A stretch of 64,000 nt of DNA from Pseudomonas sp. AKS31. Its GTDB lineage: Bacteria; Pseudomonadota; Gammaproteobacteria; Pseudomonadales; Pseudomonadaceae. The first letter of the stretch is position 1; every line of letters starts with the position of its first letter. Below, one piece after another: positions 8,230 to 17,291 of the stretch. Position numbers and translations under genes: made by a program. The notes under the pieces were generated by a model. That model searched no databases. It was not told the DNA's origin and saw nothing but the letters and a program-made list of their open reading frames with translations. The DNA lies in assembly GCF_023634765.1 (NCBI RefSeq), contig NZ_JAMLFX010000005.1, positions 371,109 through 435,108 on the forward strand. The letters are read 5' to 3'.

Positions 8230-9489
8230 TCAGCGCCACACCGGCAGGCAATCAAATACGAACAGCAAATGCGACACCGCGCAGATCACTCCGAAAAACA
8301 GCACCAGGACGATCATTGGCGTGCCGCCCCACACGCGATAGCGCGGACTGCCAAAGCGCTTGCGCGAAGCGCGTGCCAGCAGCGCCGGGGTGATCACCGC
8401 CCACAATGTCGCCGCCAACCCGGCGAAACCGATGGCATGCAGAAAACCTTCCGGCCACAGAAAACCACCGAGCATCGGCGGCCCGAACGTCACGGCTGCC
8501 GTCTGCAGACGACCGACGGGGCTGTCGTCGAACTTCAGCACATCGGCCAGGTAATCAAACAAACCCAGGGTCACCCCGAGAAACGAACAGGCCACGGCGA
8601 AATTGGAGAAAAACGTCAGCAGCAGATCGACATTGGCGCTGTTGAGTCTTGCCCCCAGGGCGCTGATCAGCACATCGATGTTGCCGCCGCGCTGGGCGAT
8701 ACCCTTGAACGTGTCGCGGGGAATGTTGCCCATGCTGCACAGCATCCACACCAGATACAGCACCAGTGCGATCAAGGTGCCGCCGACCAGACAAGCGCGA
8801 ATCCGCTGCGGGTCCTTGCCGTAATGCTTCATCAGGCTCGGCACGTTGCCGTGAAAACCGAACGAAGTCAGGCAGAAGGGCAGGGTCACCAGCAGATAAG
8901 GCCAGTAATGGCTGTCGCCGCTATTCAGATTGAGCAGCGTGGTGCTTTGCACATGGCCCAGCAAACCGCCGAAGGTCAGAAAGAACGCCAGAATTTTTGC
9001 CCCGAACACCAGCGTGGTCATGCGACTGACCGCCGTGGTGCTGAGCCAGACGATAAATGCCACCACCAGGGTGAAACACAAACCACCGGTTCGCGACGAC
9101 AGCGCAAGCCCGAGTGATTGCGCAGTGTGATGAATCACCGAACCGCTGGCGGAAATGTAGGCGTACGTCAGGGTGTACAGGACAAACACAATGCTCAAAC
9201 CATTCAAGCGGCTCCAGCCACGCCCTAGCAGATCCCGGGTAATGGTGGAAAAACTCGCGCCTTCACGGTAGTTGAGATTGGCTTCAAGAATCATCAGGCC
9301 CGAGTGCAACGTGCAGAACCAGGCAAACAGCAGCACGGCGACCGAGCCGTAGAACCACAGCCCGGACATGATTACCGGCAGTGAGAACATGCCGGCACCG
9401 ACGATGGTGCCGCCGATGATCATGGCGCCGCCGAGAATCGACGGCGAGCGTTCGACGGCGGGAGCGGAGGATATTGAGGTGACACGCAT
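8230..9489 (-). CDS. Aromatic amino acid permease (Mtr/TyrP/TnaB family)
   Basis: A 419-residue inner membrane protein with about 11 hydrophobic segments. The N-terminal [14 protein letters not shown] and the following [10 protein letters not shown] are hallmarks of the hydroxy/aromatic amino acid permease family (Mtr, TyrP, TnaB), which import tryptophan or tyrosine with protons. It stands downstream of the iaaM-iaaH operon on the same strand, 151 bases away across a repeat. It may therefore supply tryptophan to that pathway, but co-transcription is not shown. Substrate choice between Trp and Tyr cannot be read from the sequence. Confidence 0.85.
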   Translation of the reverse strand: MRVTSISSAPAVERSPSILGGAMIIGGTIVGAGMFSLPVIMSGLWFYGSVAVLLFAWFCTLHSGLMILEANLNYREGASFSTITRDLLGRGWSRLNGLSIVFVLYTLTYAYISASGSVIHHTAQSLGLALSSRTGGLCFTLVVAFIVWLSTTAVSRMTTLVFGAKILAFFLTFGGLLGHVQSTTLLNLNSGDSHYWPYLLVTLPFCLTSFGFHGNVPSLMKHYGKDPQRIRACLVGGTLIALVLYLVWMLCSMGNIPRDTFKGIAQRGGNIDVLISALGARLNSANVDLLLTFFSNFAVACSFLGVTLGLFDYLADVLKFDDSPVGRLQTAAVTFGPPMLGGFLWPEGFLHAIGFAGLAATLWAVITPALLARASRKRFGSPRYRVWGGTPMIVLVLFFGVICAVSHLLFVFDCLPVWR

Positions 9490-9548
9490 GGCAAGGCCCG
9501 CAATTTGAATTGTTACAGGTGCATTGATGCAGAGCCCCTGTAGAGGGT

Positions 9549-9629
9549 GAGCCTGCTCGCGATAGCGGTGTGGCAGACGAAGCTGATGTCGACCGACACG
9601 ACGCCTTCGCGAGCAGGCTCGCTCCCACA
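9549..9629. repeat. Intergenic paired inverted repeat (GCCTGCTCGCGA type)
   Basis: Arms GAGCCTGCTCGCGA (9549-9562) and TTCGCGAGCAGGCTC (9606-9620) with the flanking GCTCCCACAG face each other across about 45 bases. This is the same family as at 4576-4665 and 47,349-47,438. It lies between the permease and amidase genes and might cut transcription between them. Confidence 0.7.
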
Positions 9630-9640
9630 GGGATGGTGGT

Positions 9641-10969
9641 TTAACCGATGTTGAGCAGGTGCGTCAGATGCCGTACGTTCGCCAGCAAAAAGTCGTCCTG
9701 CCCCGGTAGCGCATCGAACGACAAGCCCACCGGCAACGCACCCGCCGCCGCCACCGGAACGCTGATGCTCGGCGCCGCCAGATTGCTCGCCGGGTCGGTA
9801 TTGCGCACGAACGTTTCAAAGTTGCTTTCATCCGAGCAATCGCTGAGCAGCGGCGCGCTGCAAGTGACGGTCGGGTAAGCCAGCAGATCCAGTTGATGGC
9901 GACTGAAGAGAGCGTGGTATTCCTGCTCCAGACGCAGTTTGCTCATCAATGCCTGCACGTAATCGGTGTAGGAAATTGCCGGGCTTTCCAGTTGGGCGGT
10001 GAGGATTTTCTTGATCGCCGGATCACGGATCTGCGCGAGGATGTCGAGGAACTGCGCGCCGCGTCCTGCCTTCATCAGGAACCGCGGAAAATCGATGAAA
10101 AATTCATAGATCGGCAACGGAAACTGAATGCTCTCGTTGATCTCGCCAATCACGGCATCGTCGACCGGCACGATGATCACACCGCGATCGGCCAAGGTAT
10201 CGATGGCCGTGCGGCAAGCGCGTTGCACGTTGTCAGCGAGGTCGGTCCAGAGAAAACGCTCGGGAATGCCAATGCGCAGCGACCGGGTTTCTGGCTGATG
10301 CAGGCAGCCGGTCAGTTGCGTGTGAACGAACTGACAATCCTCCACGGTGCGGGTCAACAAGCCCGGAGTGTCTTTGGTTTGCGACACCGGGACGATGCCG
10401 TCGACCGGATAAACGCCGATGGTGGGGCGAAATCCGACAATCCCGCAGAACGCCGCCGGTATCCGTACCGACCCCCCGGTATCGGTGCCGACCGCGCACG
10501 CCACCAGTCCGGCAGCGACGGCGGCAGCACAGCCGCCGCTGCTGCCACCGGCACTGTGGCGTTCGTTGACAGGGTTGATCACCGCGCCATGGGAATGGTT
10601 GGCCGAGGTCACGCCGAACGACAATTCGTGCATGTTGTTCTTGCCCACAATCTGCGCGCCCAATTGCCGAAAGCGCTCGACGATGCCGGCATCGGTCTGC
10701 GGCACGTAGTCGGCCAGCCCGGGCGTACCGGCGGTGGTCGGCAGGCCGCTGACGTTGATGTTGTCCTTGAACGACACGGGCAGGCCATACAGTGCGTTGT
10801 CGCGCCCGAAGGCATTTGCCTTGAACCCCGACGGGTCAAAGGTGATGAAACTGTTCAGGTGTTGCATCTGCACATGACGCTCGCGCAAGGCTTGCTGCCA
10901 GGTGTCAGGGCAGTGTTGGCCACTGCGAAATCCGTTGACGAGCTGTTCAATGGAAAGCTGGTTGTACAT
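9641..10969 (-). CDS. iaaH: Indoleacetamide hydrolase (amidase signature family)
   Basis: A 442-residue amidase. The Ser-Ser-Lys triad is visible: Lys in [10 protein letters not shown], Ser in SAGGSSGG and the nucleophile region [16 protein letters not shown]. Beyond the catalytic core it follows plant-associated IaaH closely: [15 protein letters not shown], the block [25 protein letters not shown] and the C-terminal [10 protein letters not shown]. IaaH hydrolyses indole-3-acetamide to indole-3-acetate. It lies 30 bases downstream of the iaaM homologue, the same pair order as in gall-forming bacteria. A broader amide substrate range is possible. Confidence 0.88.
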   Translation of the reverse strand: MYNQLSIEQLVNGFRSGQHCPDTWQQALRERHVQMQHLNSFITFDPSGFKANAFGRDNALYGLPVSFKDNINVSGLPTTAGTPGLADYVPQTDAGIVERFRQLGAQIVGKNNMHELSFGVTSANHSHGAVINPVNERHSAGGSSGGCAAAVAAGLVACAVGTDTGGSVRIPAAFCGIVGFRPTIGVYPVDGIVPVSQTKDTPGLLTRTVEDCQFVHTQLTGCLHQPETRSLRIGIPERFLWTDLADNVQRACRTAIDTLADRGVIIVPVDDAVIGEINESIQFPLPIYEFFIDFPRFLMKAGRGAQFLDILAQIRDPAIKKILTAQLESPAISYTDYVQALMSKLRLEQEYHALFSRHQLDLLAYPTVTCSAPLLSDCSDESNFETFVRNTDPASNLAAPSISVPVAAAGALPVGLSFDALPGQDDFLLANVRHLTHLLNIG

Positions 10970-10999
10970 GGATGATTCTCGGCATTAAAAGGGACTGGC

Positions 11000-12709
11000 T
11001 CAGCAGTAGCGGTACTGCGAGTGCAGGTCATCGAGCGGGTTACCGGCAATCAGGTCGCCGCCCAGGCTGCTGATCACCGCGCACGCGCCATTCAGCGCGG
11101 TTTGAATCGCGCCTTCGGCCCAGCCTCCGGTGAACGAGGCGCCGCAACCGGCCAGGTACAAACCGGTGTCCTGTTGCGGGTCGAGAGCCGTGCGGAACTG
11201 ATAGAACAGGCGCTCTGAGTAAATATCGTCGCCGGGGAAGTTCAGCTTGAAAGCGCCGAGCGCGTGTTTGTCGGTCAGCCAGTCGTATTCCAGAACGTAG
11301 CGCTGGTAGTCACCGTCCAGCGGGATCAAATGGCTGGCAAATTCCGGCGCGCTCATTGCCAGTTCATCGACCAGTCGCAGGCAGCGTTGCACCTTGTCGG
11401 TCATCGAGACCATTTTGTGCGAGTCGTCTTCCCAGGTGTAACTGATCAGCACCACACCCCAGGAATCCGGATCTTGCGGCGCGTAGTCCAGGCAATACAC
11501 GCCTTTGACCAGGGTGTCGGTCTGGATGTTTTGCGCCAGGCCATGTTTGAGCCAGAACTTGTCTTTGGTCAGGATGAACAGCTTGGATGAGCCGACCATG
11601 TGCGTTTCATTGATCGCCCGCGCGACGTCGCGATTGACGAACGCCTGGTTCTGCGTGAGCTTGAGGTTCACTTGCAGGGCGCGGGTCGTGGTGGTGGTGA
11701 TCACCCGGTCGCAGGCGTAGGTTTCGCCATTGCTGCCGGCCAGCAGAATCTCGCCGTGTGCGCCTTTGTTGATTGATTCGATGCGTGTGCGGCAGATCAT
11801 GTCGCGCAGTTGAATGCCGTTGAACGAGGTGTCGGCAATCCGTTCGGCCAGCGAGGAAATACCGTTGGGCACCAGGCGCTGATTGACCTCCAGTGCATTG
11901 ACCACCAGCCGCAGGATTTCGGTGAACGAGGCGCGGTACACCGATTGGAAACCGCCGGAACCAATGCCCAGCGAGCCGAACAGATGGAAGTCTTCGGGTT
12001 TGCGCCACGGCTTGCCGCCCGGCGGGTTTTTGCCGGTGAAGATGCGCACCATCGCCGAGTAGAACGAGCTATCGCCGAAGCAGTCGAGGTAGCGTTGCCA
12101 CTCGGGCTGCACCTCGCAGTAATTGTGCTGCTTGAGCAATTCGGTGATCAGCAGCGGTGGCGCCAGGCACGTGCCGTCATCGAGGGTCACGCCTTCGCTG
12201 AGAAACGCGATCCAGCCCTGGTGCACGGTGCTGAACAGCGCCGGCGGTGGTTGCATGGCTGCCCAGTGATGGGCTTCGCCACGGTAGTGGATTTCGGTGT
12301 CGACGATGCCGGGGTCGGGAAACGCTTCGGTGGTCTGGATGCCGAAGCGATTGAGGTAGTGAAACAGCCCGACCTCACTCGGCGGAAAGCGCATGGCGCC
12401 CATTTCGGCGATGAATTGCGGTTGGTCTTCGTCAAAGCACTGGGTCAGCAGACGCCCGCCGACATGCTCAGGTTCGGCTTCAAACAACGTGACGCGACGT
12501 GCACCGGCGCGTAGCAATTCGTAGGCGGCCACTAACCCGCTGAGGCCGGCGCCGACGATGCCGATGTGTTTCTCGGCGGTTTCCGCCGGCAGATATCCAA
12601 TGGCCTCTTCGGCATTGCGCAGGAACTGGCCGTAGTCATACAACAGATCGACGTAGGGAAATGACAGGCACGCGGACGCCTGGCTGGAATCATGGGGAAT
12701 AGCGTTCAC
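11000..12709 (-). CDS. iaaM: Tryptophan 2-monooxygenase (IaaM family flavin amine oxidase)
   Basis: A 569-residue FAD enzyme. The dinucleotide-binding motif GIVGAGLSGLVAAYELLRAG is at about residues 50-70. Long stretches follow IaaM/Tms1 of P. savastanoi and Agrobacterium: LYDYGQFL, FIAEMGAMRFPPS, FPDPGIVDTE, LFGSLGIGSGGF, FKLNFPGDDIYS, and the ending GNPLDDLHSQYRY. The family converts L-tryptophan to indole-3-acetamide with O2. I chose GTG 12709 (VNAIPHD) because it gives the family length and follows a GAGAAG ribosome site; the frame remains open to 12811 inside the beta-subunit gene. Phenylalanine as substrate cannot be excluded. Confidence 0.88.
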   Translation of the reverse strand: MNAIPHDSSQASACLSFPYVDLLYDYGQFLRNAEEAIGYLPAETAEKHIGIVGAGLSGLVAAYELLRAGARRVTLFEAEPEHVGGRLLTQCFDEDQPQFIAEMGAMRFPPSEVGLFHYLNRFGIQTTEAFPDPGIVDTEIHYRGEAHHWAAMQPPPALFSTVHQGWIAFLSEGVTLDDGTCLAPPLLITELLKQHNYCEVQPEWQRYLDCFGDSSFYSAMVRIFTGKNPPGGKPWRKPEDFHLFGSLGIGSGGFQSVYRASFTEILRLVVNALEVNQRLVPNGISSLAERIADTSFNGIQLRDMICRTRIESINKGAHGEILLAGSNGETYACDRVITTTTTRALQVNLKLTQNQAFVNRDVARAINETHMVGSSKLFILTKDKFWLKHGLAQNIQTDTLVKGVYCLDYAPQDPDSWGVVLISYTWEDDSHKMVSMTDKVQRCLRLVDELAMSAPEFASHLIPLDGDYQRYVLEYDWLTDKHALGAFKLNFPGDDIYSERLFYQFRTALDPQQDTGLYLAGCGASFTGGWAEGAIQTALNGACAVISSLGGDLIAGNPLDDLHSQYRYC

Positions 12710-12728
12710 AGGGAGACTTCTCGATCGA

Positions 12729-13214
12729 TCAGATAATGAGTTGCAGGCTTTCAAGGGCGCGTGCGGGGTTGAGCAACAGGATCTTCTTGCCGTGAATCTT
12801 CCACGTGCCATCGATGTTGATCAGTTGATGTTCGACGGTCACCGGGTAGTGCCATTCGTTGTCGCCGCGGGCTTCGCAATAGAGCATGTTGGAACTGGCG
12901 AAGGCGCTGAACGAGGCTGCGTCGAGCGTGATGCGCGGGCGCTGGGCGATGTGCAGGCTGCGACTCTTCGGCTGCTGGGAAAAGTTGCGCGCGTTGGCCA
13001 GCCGGTTGATCCGCAGCGTGGTCAGAAAGCGGTCTTCATATACCAGCGACGATTCGTGCAACGGGCTGCGTTGCTCGCGGGTCATTGGAATCCAGTAGTG
13101 GTAGTCATCGCTGAGCAGTTGTTGCCAGGCGTCGAAATCCTGCTGGTCGAGCAGGTGCAGTTCGGTCTCGATCAGTTGCTCGATGGCGTGGTGATTAGAT
13201 TGATCGTGTTGCAT
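12729..13214 (-). CDS. Rieske ring-hydroxylating oxygenase, beta subunit
   Basis: A 161-residue protein of the aromatic-ring-hydroxylating dioxygenase beta family, an NTF2/SnoaL-like fold (about 160-180 residues is normal). Recognisable strings are ALLDQQDFDAWQQLL-type helix and DDYHYWIPMTREQ near the N terminus, and VEHQLINIDGTWKIHGKKILLLN near the C terminus. It has no metal site and serves as the structural partner of the alpha subunit. Its start overlaps the alpha subunit stop by 20 bases, so subunits are coupled in translation. Confidence 0.85.
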   Translation of the reverse strand: MQHDQSNHHAIEQLIETELHLLDQQDFDAWQQLLSDDYHYWIPMTREQRSPLHESSLVYEDRFLTTLRINRLANARNFSQQPKSRSLHIAQRPRITLDAASFSAFASSNMLYCEARGDNEWHYPVTVEHQLINIDGTWKIHGKKILLLNPARALESLQLII

Positions 13215-14493
13215 GGTCGTCCCGCATCAATTGCTGCCAACTGTTATAGAAATTACGCATGGCCATTTCGCTGGTGCCGGACACCACTTGAGTCTGCGCA
13301 TAGGATTCGTTCGGGCTGAACAGGCGGGCGACGTTGACCCATTCGTTGGCGTCGCTGCCCAGGCCTTCCATGGCCCGTTCGTACATTTCCACGTCGTCAT
13401 GGGCGACCATCGAGCACGGCGAGTTGATCAGGTTGTTGTACTGCACGGTTCTTTCCAGCAACTGCACGGGAGCGCCCTGCAGTTCGAAGATCCACGATTC
13501 GACGATGGTTTCGCGGGCGCTGACCGGTTTGATCACGCGCAAGGTCTGGATCGGGCCCTTGACCATCAGGTTGGGGAAATACACGGTGTTGTGACGCGTG
13601 TCGTCGAGGATCGCCCGGGCCTGCTTTTCACCGTAGCTTTCGACCATCAAGTCCCAGTAACCGGGAATGTCGGTGTAGGCCTTGTGGATCGAATTGCTGA
13701 CCCCGGTGTGCCCGTGGCCGTTGGGCCAGACCCGAATGCCCATGCCGGCGAAAAAGTCGTAAGAGGCCATGAACGGCGAGAACAGTTCGACGGCCATCGG
13801 TGGCTTGCCCTGATCGCCGGTTTCCTGCCACAGGCGTATGGCTTCGCCGGCGGAAGATTCGTGGGCGATCATCGGGTGACAGGTGTCGGTCTGGTTGTCG
13901 ACGACCATTTTCCAGTTGCAGCGATGGCGGTGCAGCAATGGCTGGCCGATTACTTTCAACTGGCCCTGCGGCGAGCGCATGACCATGTTGTCGAGTGTCG
14001 ACAGCGACTCGCCAAAGAACTCCTCGAAGCCGATGCCTTCTTCCGTCAGGCGGACAAAGACGAAGCCGCGATAGTTGTGCACCGCGTTCACCGGGCGCAT
14101 GCCTTTATGTGCGGAACAGCTGCTGAGGTCGCAGTCGTCGTATTCCTTTTTCACCGGAATGCTCAGCAGTTCGCCGTCAGTCTTGAATGTCCAGGCGTGG
14201 TACGGGCAACGCATGAAGCGGCCGACATTGCCGCGTGCTTCGGCCAGCACTTTCACGCCTTTGTGCGGGCAGCGGTTGTGCAGCACGACGATGGCGCCGT
14301 TCTTCTGGCGAACCATCGCCAGCGGCTGTTGCGCGAGGGTGGTGGTGAAGTAGTCGCCGGTCTCCGGAATCAGGCTGTCGTGACCCAGGTAACACCAGCT
14401 CGCGGCGAACACGCGCTGCTGCTCCTGGTCGAAAAGCGCCTGATCAAGGAACAGAGATTTATGCACTTCCCTGCCATTGAAATAGTTGTCCAA
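13195..14493 (-). CDS. Rieske ring-hydroxylating oxygenase, alpha (catalytic) subunit
   Basis: A 432-residue oxygenase. The Rieske [2Fe-2S] ligands are Cys75 and His77 (RCPHKG) and Cys96 and His99 (RCPYHAW). The mononuclear iron site follows the pattern D-x2-H-x4-H at Asp203, His206 and His211 (DTCHPMIAH). I set the start at TTG 14493 (LDNYFNGRE), preceded by AGAGGA nine bases away; the frame extends further but only into the reductase gene. All cofactor ligands are intact, so it should be active. The genes beside it point to an indolic or other aromatic acid as substrate, possibly tryptophan-derived; this is inference. Distant resemblance to IacC of auxin degraders is possible. Confidence 0.85.
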   Translation of the reverse strand: MDNYFNGREVHKSLFLDQALFDQEQQRVFAASWCYLGHDSLIPETGDYFTTTLAQQPLAMVRQKNGAIVVLHNRCPHKGVKVLAEARGNVGRFMRCPYHAWTFKTDGELLSIPVKKEYDDCDLSSCSAHKGMRPVNAVHNYRGFVFVRLTEEGIGFEEFFGESLSTLDNMVMRSPQGQLKVIGQPLLHRHRCNWKMVVDNQTDTCHPMIAHESSAGEAIRLWQETGDQGKPPMAVELFSPFMASYDFFAGMGIRVWPNGHGHTGVSNSIHKAYTDIPGYWDLMVESYGEKQARAILDDTRHNTVYFPNLMVKGPIQTLRVIKPVSARETIVESWIFELQGAPVQLLERTVQYNNLINSPCSMVAHDDVEMYERAMEGLGSDANEWVNVARLFSPNESYAQTQVVSGTSEMAMRNFYNSWQQLMRDDHATRSI

Positions 14494-14507
14494 CGGGGTG
14501 TCCTCTT

Positions 14508-15440
14508 TCAGATCGCCAGTTTCAGGCGCGGGCTTTTGGCGCGGGAGACGCAGGGATAAATCCGCGCGCTGCACGCCGCTTCCTGTTCGCTCATGATGAA
14601 GTCGCGGTGATCGACATCGCCTTCCAGTACGTCCAGCGCGCAGACCCCGCACTCGCCACGACGGCAGTCGTAAAGCGGATCGAGTCCGGCTGCTTCCAAC
14701 GCTTCGAGCAACGATTGTTGCGGGCCGACATTGACGCTGACGCCGGAGTCGACCGCCTCGATGACGAAGCCTTGCGCGGCGTCATCGCGGGCAACATTGA
14801 ACACCTCCAGATGGATCTGCTCACGAGCGAGGCCGACAACTTCGGCGTGGTTGAGCACTGCACTGAGCAGCGCTGCCGGGCCGCAGACATACAGGCGGTC
14901 ATCGGCGCGCAGATCGGCGAGCACTTCGCTGATCGCCGGGCAACTGCCGGAGAGGTGCAGTTGCAGGCGTTCTTGCAGTTGTTCTTGCAGGTGCCGTGTG
15001 TAGACCGCGTCGTCGGCGCTTCTGGCGAAGTAATGCAAGTGCGCAGGGCGGTTCAACGCGTCCAGGTGGCGCAGAATACCGGTCAGCGGCGTGATGCCGA
15101 TGCCGCCGGCAATTGCGATATCACGTCCGCTGTCAGCACTGAGCGGGTAGTTGAAGGTGTTCAACGGGCCTTCCAGTTCCACGCTGTCATTTACAGCCAA
15201 CCCACGGATGTACTGACTGCTGGCGGAGTCCGGCGAGAGGCGGATGGCGAAGGTGAACTGTCCATCCTCAACCGCGTTCACATGCACCGTCGAGTAATGA
15301 CGACAGTCATCCAGACCCGGGATCAGCCATTTGAAATGCGCACCGGCATGGGTCATATCCGACAGGGAGGCCGGACCGCTGACGGTGACTTCCTTGATCG
15401 ACGCCGAGAGCATTCGGCAGTGGGTGACGGTGTATTTCAT
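14508..15440 (-). CDS. Oxygenase reductase, flavin/NAD domain plus C-terminal [2Fe-2S] ferredoxin
   Basis: A 310-residue protein built like phthalate dioxygenase reductase and VanB: a flavin-binding barrel, an NAD(P)H domain with the glycine-rich AGGIGITPLTGILRHL at about residues 110-125, and a C-terminal plant-type ferredoxin with cysteines YDC-RRGE-CGVC and a fourth in YPC. It would pass electrons from NAD(P)H to the Rieske oxygenase encoded directly downstream (14-base gap). A C-terminal-ferredoxin reductase combined with an alpha-beta oxygenase is a less common pairing. Start overlaps the upstream gene's stop by four bases. Confidence 0.88.
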   Translation of the reverse strand: MKYTVTHCRMLSASIKEVTVSGPASLSDMTHAGAHFKWLIPGLDDCRHYSTVHVNAVEDGQFTFAIRLSPDSASSQYIRGLAVNDSVELEGPLNTFNYPLSADSGRDIAIAGGIGITPLTGILRHLDALNRPAHLHYFARSADDAVYTRHLQEQLQERLQLHLSGSCPAISEVLADLRADDRLYVCGPAALLSAVLNHAEVVGLAREQIHLEVFNVARDDAAQGFVIEAVDSGVSVNVGPQQSLLEALEAAGLDPLYDCRRGECGVCALDVLEGDVDHRDFIMSEQEAACSARIYPCVSRAKSPRLKLAI

Positions 15441-15853
15441 GCAGGTTTTTCCTGGCTCATCGGTGTTTCATGCAGGTACAGCCACTGGACGTCGTGGTGC
15501 TGCACGCGAAGGATCGCCAGCGAAATACGCGAGGTTTCGCTCTGATTCAGGCGATGGGTTTCCTTGTAACGCAGGGCCACGGTCGAACCTTCGTGCCAGA
15601 CCGTGTGCGGGTCGCTGATCAGAATCTCCAGACCTTTGCGGGCACCGACGGCGCCGCTGAACAGTTGCTCGACTTGCGCCCGACCGACCACGGCGGCCGA
15701 GGTGGTGACCATGCTGAAGTGCTCGGCAAACACCTCCATCAGCGGCGCGATGGCGTCTGCGCCGGCCCCGTCGGCGTCGGTAAAGACGCGGTGAATCAGC
15801 TCGTGCACGTGGTGAATACTGTGTTGCGCTCGTTCAACCAGGTTGTTGTTCAT
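15437..15853 (-). CDS. NTF2-like protein of unknown function
   Basis: A 138-residue protein that looks like the SnoaL/NTF2 fold: helical start, AAVVGRAQVEQLFSGAV, then strands HTVWHEGSTVALRYKETH and SLAILRVQHHDVQWLYLHETP. Such proteins act as small enzymes (isomerases, hydrolases) or as binding partners. Its 20-base overlap with the exporter gene and 4-base overlap with the reductase gene put it firmly in the operon. It could act on the product of the oxygenase or be a second small oxygenase partner; I cannot choose between these. Confidence 0.7.
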   Translation of the reverse strand: MNNNLVERAQHSIHHVHELIHRVFTDADGAGADAIAPLMEVFAEHFSMVTTSAAVVGRAQVEQLFSGAVGARKGLEILISDPHTVWHEGSTVALRYKETHRLNQSETSRISLAILRVQHHDVQWLYLHETPMSQEKPA

Positions 15854-17201
15854 GGCATTCCTTTGGAGGGTTCAATTGACTCATCTGAAACAGCGGGAAC
15901 AGCCCGACCAGCGCGGCAATCGCGAACGTCGCGTGGTAGGCCTGTGTGGTGTCGAACTGCTTGAGCAGCACATTGAAGATCATCAGGAACAACGCCGCAC
16001 CGAGGCTGAACGACATCTGCCGATTGATGTTCCAGATCACGCTCGCTTTGTGTGTATCGCCGCCGGCAAAATCCATCAGTGAAGTGGTTTGCGCGGTGTT
16101 GGCGCCGATGCCGCCACCGATACCCATCAGGCTGTAGGCGATGACGATCACCCACAGGTCCGCCGGGTCATTGACCAGCATCAGCGTCGCGATGCCGGCG
16201 CTGTGCAGCAGCATGCCGAGGGTGAACAGGCGTTTCGCGCCGACGCGGTTGTAGACCCGGCCACAAATCGTCATCGCAATGAAAGCGCCGATGGCGTAGA
16301 GGATCATGAACATCCCGGTCAGTCGGGCACTGAAGTGCAGGGTGTTCTGCAGGAAAAAAATGCTCATCAGGTTGACCCCGGTGAACACGCCGGGAATCGC
16401 GTAATAGATGAAGATCGAGGTGCTGAGTTTTTTACTTTTGAGCAGGCTCAGTTCGATGATCGCGTTGCTGCAGCGGCGGTAGTGCCGCAGGTACAGCGCG
16501 ATGAACAGCAGGCCTGCCGCGACGCAGATCAACGCGGCCAGTGCCGGATAGTCACCACCGTACAGCGACATGCCCATCAGCAGGCTGGCGAGTGCAGCGC
16601 TGACCAGCAGCAGGCCTTTGATGTCCGGGCGTGGCAGGTCGGTCGGTTTGCTTTCCTTGATCCAGAACCACGACAGCCCGGCGGCGATCAACGAGAACGG
16701 GATGTTGCTGTAGAACACCCACCGCCAGGAGCTGCTGTCGACGATGATGCCGCCGACCGTCGGCGAAATGGCCGGGGCAATCAGCGCGACAGCCATCACC
16801 AGTGTGGATATTTTCGCCCGCTGCTCGCCCTGAAACAGGTTGAAGGTCAGCGCCTGACCGACCGGGATCAGCAAGCCACCACCGATGCCCTGAACGAACC
16901 GCCAGATCACCAGTTCGTGGAAACTGTCAGCCATGCCGCACATCCACACAGAGCCGGTGAAGACCAGCATCGAAGCGGTCAGAATCTCGCGGCTGCCGAA
17001 ACGCCCTGCCAGCCAGGTGCTGACCGGAATAATCAGGGTCAGGCCAAGAATATAAGCATTGGCGACCCACGCCACGGATGAAGTACTGACCTGTAAAGTT
17101 GCCGATATACTGGGCAATGCCACAGCCGACATAAATATATTTATACAGTCAATAAAGAAGCCGATCAGAAAGATCAGCGCGATCTTATAGCGATAGTTCA
17201 T
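15834..17201 (-). CDS. MFS transporter, DHA2 (EmrB/QacA-like) family
   Basis: A 455-residue inner membrane protein with 12-14 hydrophobic segments. Motif A-like GRFGSREILTASMLVFTGS, motif C-like GPA region ALIAPAISPTVGGIIVDSSSWRWVFYSNIP and the string RFVQGIGGGLLIPVG fit DHA2 drug/metabolite exporters. It is the first gene of the leftward operon, facing the LysR gene. Given the enzymes behind it, it probably exports an acidic aromatic product or an intermediate. Uptake cannot be ruled out. Confidence 0.85.
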   Translation of the reverse strand: MNYRYKIALIFLIGFFIDCINIFMSAVALPSISATLQVSTSSVAWVANAYILGLTLIIPVSTWLAGRFGSREILTASMLVFTGSVWMCGMADSFHELVIWRFVQGIGGGLLIPVGQALTFNLFQGEQRAKISTLVMAVALIAPAISPTVGGIIVDSSSWRWVFYSNIPFSLIAAGLSWFWIKESKPTDLPRPDIKGLLLVSAALASLLMGMSLYGGDYPALAALICVAAGLLFIALYLRHYRRCSNAIIELSLLKSKKLSTSIFIYYAIPGVFTGVNLMSIFFLQNTLHFSARLTGMFMILYAIGAFIAMTICGRVYNRVGAKRLFTLGMLLHSAGIATLMLVNDPADLWVIVIAYSLMGIGGGIGANTAQTTSLMDFAGGDTHKASVIWNINRQMSFSLGAALFLMIFNVLLKQFDTTQAYHATFAIAALVGLFPLFQMSQLNPPKECHEQQPG

Positions 17202-17291
17202 GTTGTATCCCCTTTGCCGTGCAGCATAGGGGCGATGGACTTGAAGTGTCGATACGACTATGCTTAAAACAATGTTTGACAGGATTTAACA
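17202..17291. promoter_or_regulatory. Divergent promoter region, exporter operon and LysR gene
   Basis: The 90 bases between the two start codons must carry both promoters. GTCGATACGAC at 17,248-17,258 is a short perfect inverted repeat, and GCATAG/CTATGC (17,224-17,229 and 17,258-17,263) a wider one. Either could belong to a LysR binding site, but no clean T-N11-A palindrome stands out. Confidence 0.4.
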